A DNA stretch of 5,990 nucleotides from Holosporales bacterium (GTDB lineage: Bacteria; Pseudomonadota; Alphaproteobacteria; BNTO01). A program made the translations under genes and the position numbers. The notes under the pieces were generated by a model. It had not been told where the DNA came from, did not search any database, and worked only from the letters and a program-made list of their open reading frames with translations. The DNA lies in assembly GCA_031290075.1 (NCBI GenBank), contig JAITOG010000016.1, positions 1-5,990 on the forward strand. The letters are read 5' to 3'. Of the stretch, positions 5,602 through 5,990 are shown one piece after another (the first letter of the stretch is position 1; each line of letters opens with the position of its first letter).

Positions 5602-5990
5602 AGTGACCTCCTCTCTACATGAAAAAATTTCAAGCCGTTCCAGCGTGTGCCCGTGATTTCACGAGCAACAGCAGAAAGCGAATTATAAACCAGGCCTTTG
5701 TACTCCACTTTTTCTTCCTCTAGGATTTTGACAACATGTTTGTGGTTGTCATAGTCGCGTGTTAAAAGGCTTCCTGGTGGTAAAAGACAAGGTTTTTCAA
5801 GCAACGGTTCTCTCTTTTGAAGGCGCTGCTCATAAAGTTCTCGCCTCTCCTGTGCTTCTTTCGATAAACCTCCAAATGCCAGTTCCTGGATTTTATAGGC
5901 CAATCTTTCGATAAGTGCACGTTTTTGCATGTGAGGGGGAGGTTCAATGCCTGTCTTTTCCTTCCAAGCTTTCTTCAAATCCTTGATAGG
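5598..5990 (-). CDS. DUF2924 domain protein (5' end outside window)
   Basis: The protein matches the DUF2924 family, small proteins of unknown function found beside large serine recombinases in alphaproteobacterial phages and islands. An N-terminal helical part reads LKKAWKEKTGIEPPP, followed by LIERLAYKIQELAFGGLS. A basic, charged linker comes next. The C-terminal half has PPGSLLTRDYDNHKHVVKIL and the hallmark end SLSAVAREITGTRWNGLKFF. The frame stays open to the window edge, with PIKD preceding the TTG at 5978. Family members begin further upstream (usually a few residues before a PIxEL-like motif), so TTG is not the start and the gene is cut by the window. It overlaps the recombinase by four bases. 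A DNA-binding accessory or directionality role is plausible but unproven. Confidence 0.9.
   Translation of the reverse strand, partial: PIKDLKKAWKEKTGIEPPPHMQKRALIERLAYKIQELAFGGLSKEAQERRELYEQRLQKREPLLEKPCLLPPGSLLTRDYDNHKHVVKILEEEKVEYKGLVYNSLSAVAREITGTRWNGLKFFHVERRSL
5602..5613 (-). promoter_or_regulatory. Strong ribosome binding site of the recombinase, inside the DUF2924 gene
   Basis: On the - strand AGGAGG (5612-5607) lies five bases before ATG at 5601, within the last codons of the upstream gene. Its stop TGA (5600-5598) overlaps the start as ATGA. This fixes the recombinase start and suggests translational coupling of the two proteins. Confidence 0.85.

Noticed and set aside
5976..5978. 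TTG as the start of the DUF2924 gene
   Set aside because: The frame continues upstream as PIKD to the window edge, and family members have this motif after their start, so the true start lies beyond 5990.
3601..5990. Second copy of the tRNA-Asn 3' end as an attachment site
   Set aside because: Looked for GGTTCGAACCC and the acceptor end elsewhere in the window and found none, so no attL/attR pair can be claimed.
1..5990. CRISPR array or toxin-antitoxin/defence system
   Set aside because: No regularly spaced repeats and no recognisable defence or toxin genes. The only accessory genes are the recombinase and the DUF2924 protein.

Overview
This is an AT-rich bacterial window. It carries a housekeeping gene, pheT, and a tRNA-Asn gene on the + strand, followed by the end of an integrated element on the - strand. 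The organism is most likely an alphaproteobacterium, possibly of an intracellular lineage (Rickettsiales/Holosporales-like). This is inferred from three things: the DUF2924 protein paired with a large serine recombinase, a partnership typical of alphaproteobacteria; a possible ankyrin-repeat tail at the left edge; and palindromic elements, one of them inside a protein gene, which recalls the palindromic elements described in Rickettsia and Wolbachia. No species can be named from the sequence alone.

Left region (1-548). Bases 2-55 read as the last 17 codons of an ankyrin-like protein. About 490 bases without an ordinary gene follow. They hold a 101-bp MITE-like hairpin (157-257) flanked by an 11-bp direct repeat. 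Next is a long stem-loop (299-371) that coincides with a 25-codon reading frame with four Phe codons in seven positions. A second 18-codon frame with a strong Shine-Dalgarno sequence comes after it. Because the next gene is pheT, these resemble a Phe-responsive leader, but that is unproven. pheS, the usual upstream partner of pheT, is not next to it.

Centre (549-3610). pheT encodes a complete phenylalanyl-tRNA synthetase beta chain of 849 residues. It is about 50 residues longer than usual, and the excess includes an in-frame palindromic insert at the B3/4-B5 linker (about residues 418-463). Downstream lie a second MITE-like palindrome (3121-3211), a sparse AT-rich spacer, a -10 element, tRNA-Asn(GTT) with encoded CCA, and two tandem terminator-like hairpins.

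Right region (3745-5990). On the - strand a DUF2924 gene (5' end outside the window) overlaps a large serine recombinase gene by ATGA, with a strong ribosome binding site, so the two form one translationally coupled operon. It ends in an intrinsic terminator at 3931-3960, facing the tRNA. This part looks clearly richer in G+C than pheT and probably is the edge of a mobile element whose cargo lies beyond position 5990. No complete novel system can be seen here. The most interesting items are the palindrome inside pheT, the possible phe leader and the two related MITE-like hairpins.
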